This document shows, one piece after another, positions 1 through 11,500 of a stretch of 64,000 nucleotides of DNA. The notes under the pieces were generated by a model. That model was not told where the DNA came from and did not search any database. It worked only from the letters and a program-made list of their open reading frames with translations. The position numbers and the translations under genes were made by a program. Source of the DNA: Pomacea canaliculata (lineage: Eukaryota; Mollusca; Gastropoda; Architaenioglossa; Ampullariidae); assembly GCF_003073045.1 (NCBI RefSeq), contig NC_037592.1, positions 42,899,760-42,963,759 on the forward strand, in the 5' to 3' direction. Every line of letters begins with the position of its first letter. Position 1 is the first letter of the stretch.

Positions 1-130
1 TTTAGTAAACATCAGAAAACATTTAGTAAACATACGAAAACATTGAGTAAACATACGAAAACATTGAGTAGACATCAGAAAACATTTAGTAAACATACGA
101 AAACATTTAGTAAACATCAGAAAACTTGTC
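1..130. repeat. Minisatellite, ~21-bp unit (left edge cut)
   Basis: About six head-to-tail copies of a unit built on catttagtaaacat followed by cagaaaa or acgaaaa. The array runs off the left edge. Its last copies are also part of the ~1.04-kb block repeated further right. Confidence 0.9.
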
Positions 131-2180
131 GTTTTGACGGCGTGGGTGGATGGAGGTGTGGGGAGGAAGGGGTGGAATTGCTGCTTGCATTCCCCCTCCA
201 TGAGCACGTGACAGTGTCAAGTCGGGGGTGACTTCCCTTTCCTGTGGCTTTAAGGTTGAAGGAAAAAGCTGGTGCAGCGTGTGCTGCCTCTGGCCTGTGT
301 GTAACACTAGGGTAATGTCACGTGACATTACCAGCCAGCGTGTGGAGGGTCGCGGTGCCTGTGGCACTGAGGGACAGACGTCTGACAAACGACTGCACTG
401 TCGTCTCTCCCACACATCTCTGTCGTCACACACCTCACTACATAAGACAGATAAACAACGACCGATCGTACCTGTGTCTCTAGCACAAATGATGCTCGGT
501 CTGACATCTGGTCGTCACGTGTGGGTCACGTGAGTAGTGACTTTTAGTCTCTCCCGCTATGACACTAGTGAGTAGTGACCTATAGTCTCTCACTATGACA
601 CTAGTGAGTAGTGACCTCTAGTCTCTCACTATGACACTAGTGATAGTGACCTCTAGTCTCTCACTGACACTAGTGAGTAGTGACCTCTAGTCTCTCACTG
701 ACACTAGTGAGTAGTGACCTCTAGTCTCTCACTGACACTAGTGAGTATGACCTCTAGTTTCCCACTATGACACTAGTGAGTAGTGACCTCTAGTCTCCCG
801 CTATGACACTAGTGAGTAGTGACTTCTAGTCTTTCACTATGACACTAGTGAGTAGTGACTTCTAGTCTCCCACTATGACACTAGTGAGTAGTGACTTCTA
901 GTCTTTCACTATGACACTAGTGAGTAGTGACTTCTAGTCTCCCGCTATGACACTAGTGAGTAGTGACTTCTAGCACTGACTTCTAGTGTCTCTCACTATG
1001 ACACTAGTGAGTAGTGACTTCTAGTCTTTCACTATGACACTAGTGAGTAGTGACTTCTAGCACTGACTTCTAGTGTCTCTCACTATGACACTAGTGAGTA
1101 GTGACTTCTAGTCTCCCACTATGACACTAGTGAGTACGAAAACATTTAGTAAACATCAGAAAACTTGTCGTTTTGACGGCGTGGGTGGATGGAGGTGTGG
1201 GGAGGAAGGGGTGGAATTGCTGCTTGCATTCCCCCTCCATGAGCACGTGACAGTGTCAAGTCGGGGGTGACTTCCCTTTCCTGTGGCTTTAAGGTTGAAG
1301 GAAAAAGCTGGTGCAGCGTGTGCTGCCTCTGGCCTGTGTGTAACACTAGGGTAATGTCACGTGACATTACCAGCCAGCGTGTGGAGGGTCGCGGTGCCTG
1401 TGGCACTGAGGGACAGACGTCTGACAAACGACTGCACTGTCGTCTCTCCCACACATCTCTGTCGTCACACACCTCACTACATAAGACAGATAAACAACGA
1501 CCGATCGTACCTGTGTCTCTAGCACAAATGATGCTCGGTCTGACATCTGGTCGGTCACGTGTGGGTCACGTGAGTAGTGACTTTTAGTCTCTCCCGCTAT
1601 GACACTAGTGAGTAGTGACCTATAGTCTCTCACTATGACACTAGTGAGTAGTGACCTCTAGTCTCTCACTATGACACTAGTGAGTAGTGACCTCTAGTCT
1701 CTCACTGACACTAGTGAGTAGTGACCTCTAGTCTCTCACTGACACTAGTGAGTAGTGACCTCTAGTCTCTCACTGACACTAGTGAGTAGTGACCTCTAGT
1801 TTCCCACTATGACACTAGTGAGTAGTGACCTCTAGTCTCCCGCTATGACACTAGTGAGTAGTGACTTCTAGTCTTTCACTATGACACTAGTGAGTAGTGA
1901 CTTCTAGTCTCCCACTATGACACTAGTGAGTAGTGACTTCTAGTCTTTCACTATGACACTAGTGAGTAGTGACTTCTAGTCTCCCGCTATGACACTAGTG
2001 AGTAGTGACTTCTAGCACTGACTTCTAGTGTCTCTCACTATGACACTAGTGAGTAGTGACTTCTAGTCTTTCACTATGACACTAGTGAGTAGTGACTTCT
2101 AGCACTGACTTCTAGTGTCTCTCACTATGACACTAGTGAGTAGTGACTTCTAGTCTCCCACTATGACACTAGTGAGTAGT
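97..2180. repeat. Nested ~1,039-bp tandem duplication
   Basis: Positions 97-1135 recur collinearly from 1136 onward at an offset of 1,039 bp. Each copy has a ~430-bp non-repetitive part (97-530 and 1136-1570) followed by a stretch of 36-bp minisatellite. The non-repetitive parts look identical except for one inserted base near 1551. Rare variant minisatellite units also recur in the same order at the same offset. This is either a very recent duplication or an assembly duplication. The identical 108-codon minus-strand frames it creates at 107-433 and 1146-1472 resemble no protein I know. Confidence 0.9.
530..1135. repeat. Minisatellite, ~36-bp unit, first block
   Basis: Units contain gacactagtgagtagtgac followed by a pyrimidine-rich part such as ttctagtctttcactat. 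Variants carry ctctcact, cccactat or cccgctat. The unit core CACTA-GTGAG-TAGTG is an inverted repeat around a short loop and also carries the palindrome ACTAGT. Confidence 0.95.
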
Positions 2181-3175
2181 GACTTCTAGTCTCTCACTAT
2201 GACACTAGTGAGTAGTGACCTCTAGTTTCCCACTATGACACTAGTGAGTAGTGACCTCTAGTCTCCCGCTATGACACTAGTGAGTAGTGACTTCTAGTCT
2301 TTCACTATGACACTAGTGAGTAGTGACTTCTAGTCTTTCACTATGGCACTAGTTAGTAGTGACTTCTAGTCTCCCACTATGACACTAGTGAGTAGTGACT
2401 TCTAGTCTTTCACTATGACACTAGTGAGTAGTGACTTCTAGTCTCTCGCTATGACACTAGTGAGTAGTGACTTCTAGTCTTTCACTATGACACTAGTGAG
2501 TAGTGACTTCTAGTCTCCCACTATGACACTAGTGAGTAGTGACTTCTAGTCTTTCACTATGACACTAGTGAGTAGTGACTTCTAGTCTCCCACTATGACA
2601 CTAGTGAGTAGTGACTTCTAGTCTTTCACTATACACTAGTGAGTAGTGACTTCTAGTCTTTCACTATGACACTAGTGATATGACTTCCTAGTCTCCCACT
2701 ATGACACTAGTGAGTAGTGACTTCTAGTCTTTCACTATGACACTAGTGAGTAGTGACTTCTAGTCTCCACTATGACACTAGTGAGTAGTGACCTCTAGTT
2801 TCACTATGACACTAGTGAGTAGTGACTTCTAGTCTCCCACTATGACACTAGTGAGTAGTGACTTCTAGTCTTTCACTATGACACTAGTGAGTAGTGACCT
2901 CTAGTCTTTCACTATGACACTAGTGAGTATTGACTTCTAGTCTTTCACTATGACACTAGTGAGTAGTGACTTCTAGTCTTTCACTATGACACTAGTGAGT
3001 AGTGACTTCTAGTCTTTCACTATGACACTAGTGAGTAGTGACTTCTAGTCTTTCACTATGACACTAGTGAGTAGTGACCTCTAGTCTTTCACTATGACAC
3101 TAGTGAGTAGTGACTTCTAGTCTTTCACTATGACACTAGTGAGTAGTGACTTCTAGTCTCCCGCTATGACACTAT
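1570..3175. repeat. Minisatellite, ~36-bp unit, second block
   Basis: Same unit as the block at 530-1135, roughly 44 copies. The first ~610 bp mirror the earlier block. The remainder is dominated by the ttctagtctttcactat variant, suggesting local homogenisation at the right end. Confidence 0.95.
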
Positions 3176-3251
3176 GAAACTGTAAATGCTCTTCCAAAGT
3201 TTTTTCTTCTACTCTAAATTTCTGACGCTGATAATATATTTCTGCTTACAG

Positions 3252-3348
3252 TGCCTGAAGGCGGGTTCAAAGTTCGTCAGCACACATCGAAGGCGCACGA
3301 GCCCAGAGAGAGAGAAGAACAAGCATTCACCAGATGTGGGTTCGACCT
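3252..3348 (+). CDS. Possible isolated internal exon
   Basis: A 97-base stretch is open in one frame, preceded by a pyrimidine-rich tract ending in cag and followed by gtgagt. The translation begins PEGGFKVRQHTSK and ends RCGFDL, rich in charged residues. I recognise no family and see no partner exon in the first 6 kb. It could be an exon of a gene extending leftward or simple coincidence. Confidence 0.25.
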
Positions 3349-3960
3349 GTGAGTGCGGAAATTCAAAGTTCTAATTCAAACCTAAGCGAGAAATTTCAGT
3401 TTCGAGGTCGGGAGAAACACAATCTATTCCCGCCACAAACTTCATTTTGAGAAAAGCAAGCCGCCTGTAGGTGGCGCTCCTCCATCACCAAATCATTCTT
3501 TGCCCAACAGAACTGCCAACCACTGCAAACTGTTACCGCCCCTCTCCTCCCTTCCATTCTCCCCCCAATCTCTTAGCGCTTAAGACAAGAATGAGACAGG
3601 GACAACATGGACAACATACGAGAGACAGAAGAATAAACAACAGCACTGACGACGAATAGGACACAAATATAGAAAACACACAGAGGCACCGAGCAACAAC
3701 AACTGAGAAAATCGTTTTTCTCCAGAGGAAGACGAGGAGGGAAGTAGCAACAAGCAAAAAGGGGGGAGGGTGTGGAAAAGGACGAGCATTGTGTGGACTG
3801 TTGTTAGGAGGCATGTTTACATGTTTACAGGTGTGCTCAGTGCACGTGTAGAGGACTCAACAGCGGGTAGGTGCCGGGTATGGACAGGTAGAGAGGTCCA
3901 TTGTTTCTCTGCACAATAACTAAAACTCCTGTGGCCATGTGTTGTATGTTGTTGTGGTGA
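3349..3960. other. Unique spacer, no gene seen
   Basis: Non-repetitive, mildly A/C-rich sequence between two minisatellites. Open frames here are short and resemble nothing; I see no exon, RNA gene or transposon end. Confidence 0.6.
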
Positions 3961-3965
3961 CAGGA

Positions 3966-5095
3966 ATAGTTAGGAGACGGTCTATTATGATACAGCTGTA
4001 ACTTGTCTATCATAATAGACAGACTGACAGACAGCTGTAAGTTATCATAATAAACAGACTGTCAGACAGCTGTAACTTGTCTATCATAATAGGCAGACTG
4101 ACAGACAGCTGTAACTTGTCTATCATAATAGACAGACTGACAGACAGCTGTAACTTGTCTATCATAATAGACTGACAGACAGCTGTAAGTTAATATAATA
4201 AACAGACAGACACACAGCTGTAACTTGTCTATCATAATAGACTGACAGACAGACAGTTGTAACTTATGTATCATAATAGACTGACAGATAGCTGTAACTT
4301 GTCTATCATAACAGACAGACTGACAGATAGCTGTAACATGTCTATCATAATAGGCAGACTGACAGACAGCTCTAACTTGTCTATCATAACAGACAGACTG
4401 ACAGACAGCTGTAAGTTATCATAATAGACAGACTGACAGACAGCTGTAACTTGTGTATCATAACAGACTGACAGACAGCTGTAAGTTAATATAATAAACA
4501 GACAGACACACAGCTGTAACTTGTCTATCATAATAGACTGACAGACAGACAGTTGTAACTTATGTATCATAATAGACTGACAGATAGCTGTAACTTGTCT
4601 ATCATAACAGACAGACTGACAGATAGCTGTAACATGTCTATCATAATAGGCAGACTGACAGACAGCTCTAACTTGTCTATCATAACAGACAGACTGACAG
4701 ACAGCTGTAAGTTATCATAATAGACAGACTGACAGACAGCTGTAACTTGTGTATCATAACAGACTGACAGACAGCTGTAAGTTAATATAATAAACAGACA
4801 GACACACAGCTGTAACTTGTCTATCATAACAGACAGACTGACAGACAGCTGTAACATGTCTATCATAATAGTCAGACTGACAGACAGCTGTAACTTGTCT
4901 ATCATAACAGACAGACTGACAGACAGCTGTAAGTTATCATAATAAACAGACTGACAGACAGCTGTAACTTGTCTATTATAATAAGCAGACTGACAGACAG
5001 CTGTAACTTGTCTATTATAATAAGCAGACTGACAGACAGCTGTTACTTGTCTATTATAATAAGCAGACTGACAGACAGCTGTAACTTGTTTAGTA
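3966..5095. repeat. Minisatellite, ~39-bp unit, LINE-derived
   Basis: About 29 copies of a unit combining acagctgtaacttgtctat and cataatagacagactgac, with indel variants. On the minus strand the unit is 13 codons and reads repeatedly as TAVCQSAYYNRQV. That matches the protein expected just after the reverse transcriptase core of the LINE that begins at the array's right edge. A ~297-bp higher-order period is visible (4271-4567 versus 4567-4864). The unit contains TGTCTAT...ATAGACA, an inverted repeat, and the palindrome ACAGCTGT. Confidence 0.95.
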
Positions 5096-6075
5096 AGAGT
5101 CATCTCAGATTACTGATGGAGGACACAAAGGTGATGTTGGTGTCGCCCACCTTGATGTGACTGTGACTTGGTGGACAAGCAAGTGAAGATGGATTTCTTC
5201 TTCTCAAAGTACGAGGGCTTCCGTGTTATCATCGTTGAGTTTCAGTTTGTTTGTCACCATCCAGTCTTTGACTTCATGAATACAGACTTCTATGGCGCTG
5301 GTAGCAGAGTGAGACTACGGCGGTGGAGTGGAGCAGTACAGCTGTGTATCATCAGCATGTGATTGATGAGAAACGTTGTGAGAGTGGATGCAAGATGAAA
5401 GTAGCTTCATATACAGAATAAACAGAAGTGGGCCGAGTACTGAGCCTTGAGGGACACAACAAGAAAGTGGAGCAGGGCGAGATGTTTGACCATCAACAAA
5501 CACAGTCTGCGTCCTATCAGTGAGACAGGAGTTGAACCCCACTAGTGCAGGTCCAGAAATCCCCTACAGGGTGTGTAGTCTATGAAGGAGCAGAAAGTGG
5601 TCCATGGTGTCAAATGCAGCAGACAGGTCCAGTAGAGTTAAGACAGAAACATCACTACTGTCAAGGGCAGATAACATGTCTGTGTTCACTTTGATTAAAG
5701 TAGTTTCAGTTCTGTGAACAGGTCTGTATGCTGAGCTTGGGACTAAAGGTGGTGCTATTGTGAGCAGGCCCACAGCTGTGTCCAAACTACTTTCTCTGTG
5801 ACCTTTGAGAGAAAAGACAAGTTGGAAACTGGTTGATGACTGTTCAACACATTGACATCAAGCGTGGACTTGTTAAGGAAGGACCTCAGCAGGGAATCTT
5901 TAAACAAAGATGGGAACACACCAGTTACAAACTGACTAGTGACATTACGATGTTGGTGATGGCAGAAACTAAAATGTCTAAACACTTAAGAATAAGGTTT
6001 GTGGACATTGGGTCTAACTGGCAAGTTGTTGGATTAGCTTTAAACACATACAGCCATTCAAGAAGAATGTAAACT
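5096..6075 (-). mobile_element. LINE fragment (CR1/L2-type reverse transcriptase)
   Basis: A 5'-truncated non-LTR retrotransposon read from high to low coordinates. Frames at 5985-5755, 5785-5564 and 5542-5315 give successive pieces of one protein. The first has NLSFLSKVTEKVV. The second has LTLLDLSAAFDTMDH, the motif A region with its aspartate. The third has VPQGSVLGPLLF and HADDTQLY, the catalytic YADD-type box with FADD changed to HADD. Downstream (5290-5100) KDWMVTNKLKLN and KVGDTNITFVSS continue the family pattern. Frame changes between pieces and stops show it is dead. It ends exactly where the 39-bp array starts. Confidence 0.9.
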
Positions 6076-6200
6076 TATAATGCACAGCATCATGATCAAG
6101 ATAGATCACACTTTGTGTGAACACCAGTCTGATAAATAAAAGATAACAGTGAGATGACAGTGAGGTACATATAGACACACTGAACAACATCAAGATGAGG

Positions 6201-6385
6201 GATTGGTGGGATTGGTGTTTTACGCCGTGTCAGCAGCTAAGGCTACATCACGGCAAGGCAGCCAGCCTTGTCAACAGACGTCACGTGCAGAGAAAGAACG
6301 GCGTGCCCGAAACGAGAGTTGAACCCAGGACAGCCAACCTTCACTGTATTGGTGACAGGCTAACTGTTGCGACACCGGACCGCTT
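6201..6385 (-). mobile_element. tRNA-derived SINE, copy 1
   Basis: Reading the minus strand, the left part has a pol III A-box-like cagttagcctg and a B-box-like gggttcaactc. The body contains ctggctgccttgcc and the tail runs into gtaaaac. Flanking bases aacatcaagatgagg (6186-6200) and aacataaagatgagg (6386-6400) form a 15-bp target-site duplication with one difference. It matches the copy at 15335 over its length. Confidence 0.88.
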
Positions 6386-6499
6386 AACATAAAGATGAGG
6401 TACAAGAGTAGAATGTAAAGCAATGTATGAAGGTATGAAGGGATGTAGGTACTATAAACAGTGTAGATGGAGTCGCTACATGATGGTTGGCATGACAGG

Positions 6500-7820
6500 C
6501 AGTATTGCCAGGGAGTTTAATTTTCTATGGACTGGAAAGCGGCTAAAATCAGTAAGAAAGGGGTATGTCAACCTTACATAAAAGGTGGTCTGCAAATGGT
6601 TAATATTTATTATTTCCTATCTGCAATGAAAATCAGTTGGCTAAAGAGACTTTTCTACAACAAGGCAGTATTAAAGGAATCTACACTATACTTGTATCCT
6701 GAACTTGATAAACTACATTCTCTAGGTTGTGAATTTGTGAATGCATTAGTTAATAGAATACACAACCCTTTTGGGCATGATGTTTTGAAACATTTTAAAA
6801 GATTACAGGTAGTCCTCGGGTTACGACGGTCTCGAGTTACGTCGTTTCGTGCTTACGACGCTTTATACGACGCTCATTCCGACTTACGAGGTTTAGCGTC
6901 GTAAGTCGAACTGTACGTGCGCCTCATTCCACGTGCGGCGGGAGTCGTAGAGTCCAGTACAGTACTGTGAAAGTGGATATCATAATCGCTCGACTGTCGC
7001 TACGATTATCCAGCAGATATCGAGAAGATATCTACAAAGTTAGACATTTACTTACAGAAAATGGTGACTATCTCACATACCAGGAGTTTCAGCTAAAATT
7101 CCTCAACTTGACCACTAACTTTCTACAGTTCGCAGGAGTTCTAAATGCAATTAAACAGTTTCAAAATAAATTACAGATCAAAAACATTAAAGGAACTGAG
7201 GAAAGAAAAGAAAAGGTATGGGAGATAATTTGTCAAGGAAATAAATCGTACAATTAATGCTTGGAAATGTTGACTCCCTGCCTAGTGGAATAGTGAAATG
7301 GGACTCTACCTTTGAAAACATACCATGGAAACGTGTATTTAACAAATGCCATAAGACAACATCTGATAACCAACTAAAATGGTTCCAGTTAAAACTTTGC
7401 CAACTAACAGGTTTCTCTTTATAAGAAAGATTGCTGATTCCCCCAAATGTGCTATGTCTTAATGATGAAGAGACAATAAGTCATCTGTTATGGCAATGTC
7501 AACTTGTTAGTGTTTTCTGGAGAGATTTACATTTAGTCATGATTAGTAAATGTACAACACTAAGAAATTTTAATTTTTCTGAAAAACTTATTTTATTTGG
7601 TGTACAGGACATTTGTACGGACAAAGTGTTAGACCTAATTATCTTGTTAGCAAAATATTACATTTATGTATGCAAATGGAAAAACGATGCAGCCTCTATA
7701 CATGCCTTTTTAAAGATTGTAAAATACAGATATAATATAGAAAGATACCATAGTATTTTAAGTAGTAAATTGGACCTATTTGAAATTATTTGGAAACCAT
7801 ATCAAAAATTATTAATATAA
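6500..7820 (+). mobile_element. LINE fragment (L1/Tx1-like, C-terminal part)
   Basis: The 3' part of a non-LTR retrotransposon ORF2. 6527-6808 gives GGLQMVNIYYFLSAMKISW, the conserved motif after the reverse transcriptase in L1/Tx1-type proteins. 7028-7257 continues with TYQEFQLKFLNLTTNF. 7431-7820 gives the terminal region with ISHLLWQCQLVSVFWRD, the degenerate CCHC-like end. Frame breaks lie near 7257 and 7420, and a separate element interrupts it at about 6808-6970. No endonuclease or catalytic core remains. Confidence 0.85.
6806..6970. mobile_element. Short palindrome-rich insertion inside the LINE (MITE-like)
   Basis: The LINE reading frame is lost at caggtagtcctcgggttacg. The following ~160 bp is CpG-rich, carries internal inverted copies (cctcgggttacgac against cgacttacgagg and gtcgtaagtcg), and is unlike the AT-rich LINE around it. 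The start resembles ends of Tigger-type mariner MITEs inserted at TA. The right boundary and a clear target duplication are not resolved. Confidence 0.5.
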
Positions 7821-7974
7821 GCGCAGTTAGTGGAAGCTGGGATGTTCTTTCACTTCTTCTCCACCTCTTTCCTCTTTACTCTTTTCCCCACTTCTATACT
7901 GAATGAATGTAGTAATCAATGTGATAAATGTCATATATGTCGTGCTACTGAAAAAAAAGTAATTCAGGGATAGT

Positions 7975-8300
7975 ACTTAGTGAACAGATATGTTTACAGA
8001 GAGCGTGTGAATGTAGCCTAGTAGTCCGAGTGGCGAATGTGATGAGGAAGAGAGTTCCACTGCTGAGCAGCACAGAGGGAGGACGTCCGTTGTCCGTATA
8101 TGACTGTCTTTGTGGGAGGGAGGGTAGAATGCGGAGTCTGATGAGCGAAGATTTGGGGCAGGAGTGTGGACAGACAAGATTTCAGTAAAGTAGTAGGAGG
8201 AGGAGCCTTCAAAGAATCCACAGCATAGGGTTGAGAGCTTGTGGTCTATTCTAGCCATTGAACACACACAGTCAAAAGACGTCCACAAAGCGAAGATTTT
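7975..8300 (-). mobile_element. LINE fragment (CR1/L2-type C-terminus)
   Basis: The minus strand reads RIDHKLSTLC, then LSVHTPAPNLRSSDSAF in one frame and YGQRTSSLCAAQQWNSLPHH in another, which together match the C-terminal end of CR1/L2-type ORF2 proteins. One frame change lies near 8130. It lies at higher coordinates than the reverse transcriptase piece at 5096-6075 although both are minus, so the two are separate insertions. Confidence 0.82.
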
Positions 8301-8391
8301 AAATACTCTTTTACATGCTCAAATTGTATCTGGTATCTGCAATGTGTATTTTGGTGAGAAACAGAACACCTAGCAGGACTGGTAGCTTAGG

Positions 8392-8397
8392 TTTATT
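8392..8397 (-). terminator. Polyadenylation signal for RBM41
   Basis: AATAAA on the minus strand, about 120 bases after the RBM41 stop codon. It is the first canonical signal downstream. Confidence 0.6.
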
Positions 8398-8515
8398 ACT
8401 ATTTACAGATCAATGCACCAATCTGGAATGGGTCACAAAGATCACTTCTACTATCTATCATGACTTTCAGTTCAAAATCTGTTCTGTACCATTGTGTCTG
8501 ATTTACAACATTTTC

Positions 8516-11500
8516 TCAAGAATTGGGTCTTCTTCCATACTGTATAATTAAAGGCCTCTCGTGTAGCTTGAAGCCATTCACAAGTGTGAGGGCATCTGAT
8601 GCTGTTTTCACATCTGAAACATAAAACTAGCGTACAGTCTTTTGAGCTCTCATCAACAAAAATAATAGACTAAACAATAAAGTCACAATATATATGCATT
8701 ATGCTGGTGTAAGTACTCTTGTTACATGTGTTAAACAATATTCCACACATCCAAATGCACAGAATCGACATACATCCAAATTATCCTCCTAGTTAAAAAC
8801 AACGAACCTAAGCAGACGCACGGCCAGCTATTGAGCTGTACTGTACTCACTTTCAAACGTGATGAAAGCTTGCCCTCTCATTCTGCCCGTCATCAGCCTG
8901 TACACAATGGGGGGTCCATCAGGCTTTTGGTAGCGACCAAACAGTGAGACAAGGTCCGCTTCACATGTACGACTGCACAGGTTCTTTACATACAGAACCT
9001 GCATGAGAGGAAAAGCAGCCACTGATCAGTGTCACAGGCATGCAGTTTGCACAAGAAGGGAAAAAAAGCTTTAAACTTAAGATCAAGATTTACTCACACA
9101 GCAACTGCAAATACTTAAGCTCTTACCAGCAAACTGGAATAGACTAAAAGACTGGAGTAGACTAATAGAGTAGAAAGAACGAGGCCCTATCTGCCGATGC
9201 TGCAGTGGCTATCTCTCAAACATGCACTAGTGTGTGTGTGTTTGAAAGAAATTATCAGAGTTGGAAAAGAACTCAAGCTCAGCACATTTAATTTTGTTCC
9301 TTTCGAAGATGATATGAGTAACATGTGGAGGCAAATGTAAGATAATTTTATTTTACTTGAGACATGTTAAGACGTGTGTGCATGAATGGGGTATATGAAT
9401 TATGAAGAAATTTCAACCAGTTCCCAGGAGACATAATAGACAGCTCCCTATTTCAATAATGGTCATGAAGGAGAGAATACATATACACTGTATTGACAAA
9501 ATAACATTGCCAAGAAAGATTTATAAAATAAAACAAAAATTAAAGTATTTCCACATCTTTTAAACACCTTCATTCAAAAATTCCTTCTAGCCTCCTTTCA
9601 GTGCCACAAAACAACATGTAAGGGGAGGAGGGTAACTTACAATGCACTAGTAGCAATACAACACTCATACAATACCAAAAAAAAAGCTTACATTGCCTGG
9701 ACTACCAGCTTCATAGTTTTCAAACTTTGGTAAGCATCTGATTTCGTCTTCACTCAGCCTGTTCTCTATAATATAGTCTTGCGGCACAAATTCTATATGT
9801 CTCTCAATCACTTTCGGTTTATGAGCTTTCTCCTTTGCATTCTCAGCAGCGCTGTTGTCTTGCAATTGATTTGTGCAAGTTTTTTCATGCACTGCCAAAG
9901 TAGGCATCTGTCTATTTCTCTCGACATCTTGCTGTTTAAGTCTGTCAAGTTTCTCATCAACAGTAACTGACTGGCTGTCCCTGGCACTGATTTTATTAAT
10001 ACCTGATGACTTGGCTGATAATTGTTGCAATGCTTGTGTTTCCTCTCGAGTCAAACACCCTACAAAGTCTTGCCCATGTGAGCAGCTGTCACTCACTCCA
10101 CTTGAAATATCGTCAGAGATCACAGTCGGCTCCACGTGTTTCAGATTTTTCTTGCGATGCCTCCTCTTCTGTTTTATCTTCTCTTGAGCACGAGCTTCAA
10201 TGTCAGCCAACATTTCTGGAAGACAGTTTATAGGGTCACTAGATACTCCAGATTTTGGGGTTTTCTGTTTTGTCAGCAGACCACCGATTGCTGCAGCTTT
10301 TCTCTCAGTTCCACGGAACAGGGATTTCTCCAGATCGAGCTGCTGTCGACTCAGTTCCTGCACGCCTCTGAACGTATTAGCCTGAGTCAGAAGTGCTTCC
10401 TTCTCACTGATTTTAGCTTCGATTGCTTGAAGTCGCTCATGCTTAACAGCTGGGTTTATTGTCATAGCTGTACTCTGCGTGACAGAAAAGAAGACAGCAG
10501 TCAACTGAAAGTCTTAAACTTCACATTTACTATTGTCACAAACCTGCTGTGTTATTTTTTTTAAATTTCTTTTTTATAGCCGGAAGGGGACAGGAAACGT
10601 AGCTGAGGATGTGAAAGACAACGATTCGTGGTTTGTCGGTATCAGCAGTCTGTTTGTCGAGGGCGTCAGTACCGGTAGAGACTGTTGTGTTAATTTCAAG
10701 TGGAGACTGTTGTGTTAATTTCAAGTGGAGACTGTTGTGTTAATTTCAAGTGGAAACTGTTGTGTTAATTTCAAGTGGAGCTGTGGGGAACTGCCTTGTT
10801 TAGATTTGCTTTGTGTTTTCTTTTTCTTCAAATTATATTGTTTTATTTAAAATTTAAATTGTTGTCATGTTTTTATTTAGTTATCTTCCTCATCTGAAAG
10901 GCACTGTAGAATGCAGGTGACAACTATATTTGTGGTAATATCATTCCTGACCAGAAAAGAAAATGATGTATCATGAATTGTTTGAATTTGTTTATTTTCT
11001 TCTTTTCTTTTATTTTGTTCATTGGATGACATTTCTCTTGAGACATATACCACACAACTCAGATTTAGATAGCAAACCTCACTTCAGTCCCCTGCCCAGC
11101 TTGGTAAAAGTATCAATTACCAATTTCTTTGATTTATGCTTAAGTGAGCATGAAATGCTGACTTAGTATGCTTGTGCCAGTCTGCAACCACTGAGTGAAA
11201 TTCAATAATACAAAATACAGTCATCATACACACACACTCAAACACTTTGTCAAACCTGAGGATTCTGATTATGAGTAGGTCTTATTTTAGACAAGTAAAG
11301 TCTAATTTCATCATCTTTGAGCCCACACTGTCGCAGCATTTCCACACAACTGTCAGTGTCAGCAACAGATGAATAGTCACCAAGACTCATGATCCCCCTT
11401 ATCTCCTTGGTATCAGGCTTGTACTGGCCTGCTTTTTCGAAATGGTGCTTCTGGGTCAAAAGCCTAAAAGAAATCACAAACATGAAGAACAAACTTTGAA

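Noticed and set aside
107-1472. Identical 108-codon minus frames at 107-433 and 1146-1472 as a duplicated gene
   Set aside because: Identity follows from the DNA duplication; the translation has no recognisable features or splice context.
4567-5103. 178-codon minus-strand frame
   Set aside because: It is the LINE-derived 39-bp repeat read in frame; not a host gene, though its sequence reveals the array's origin.
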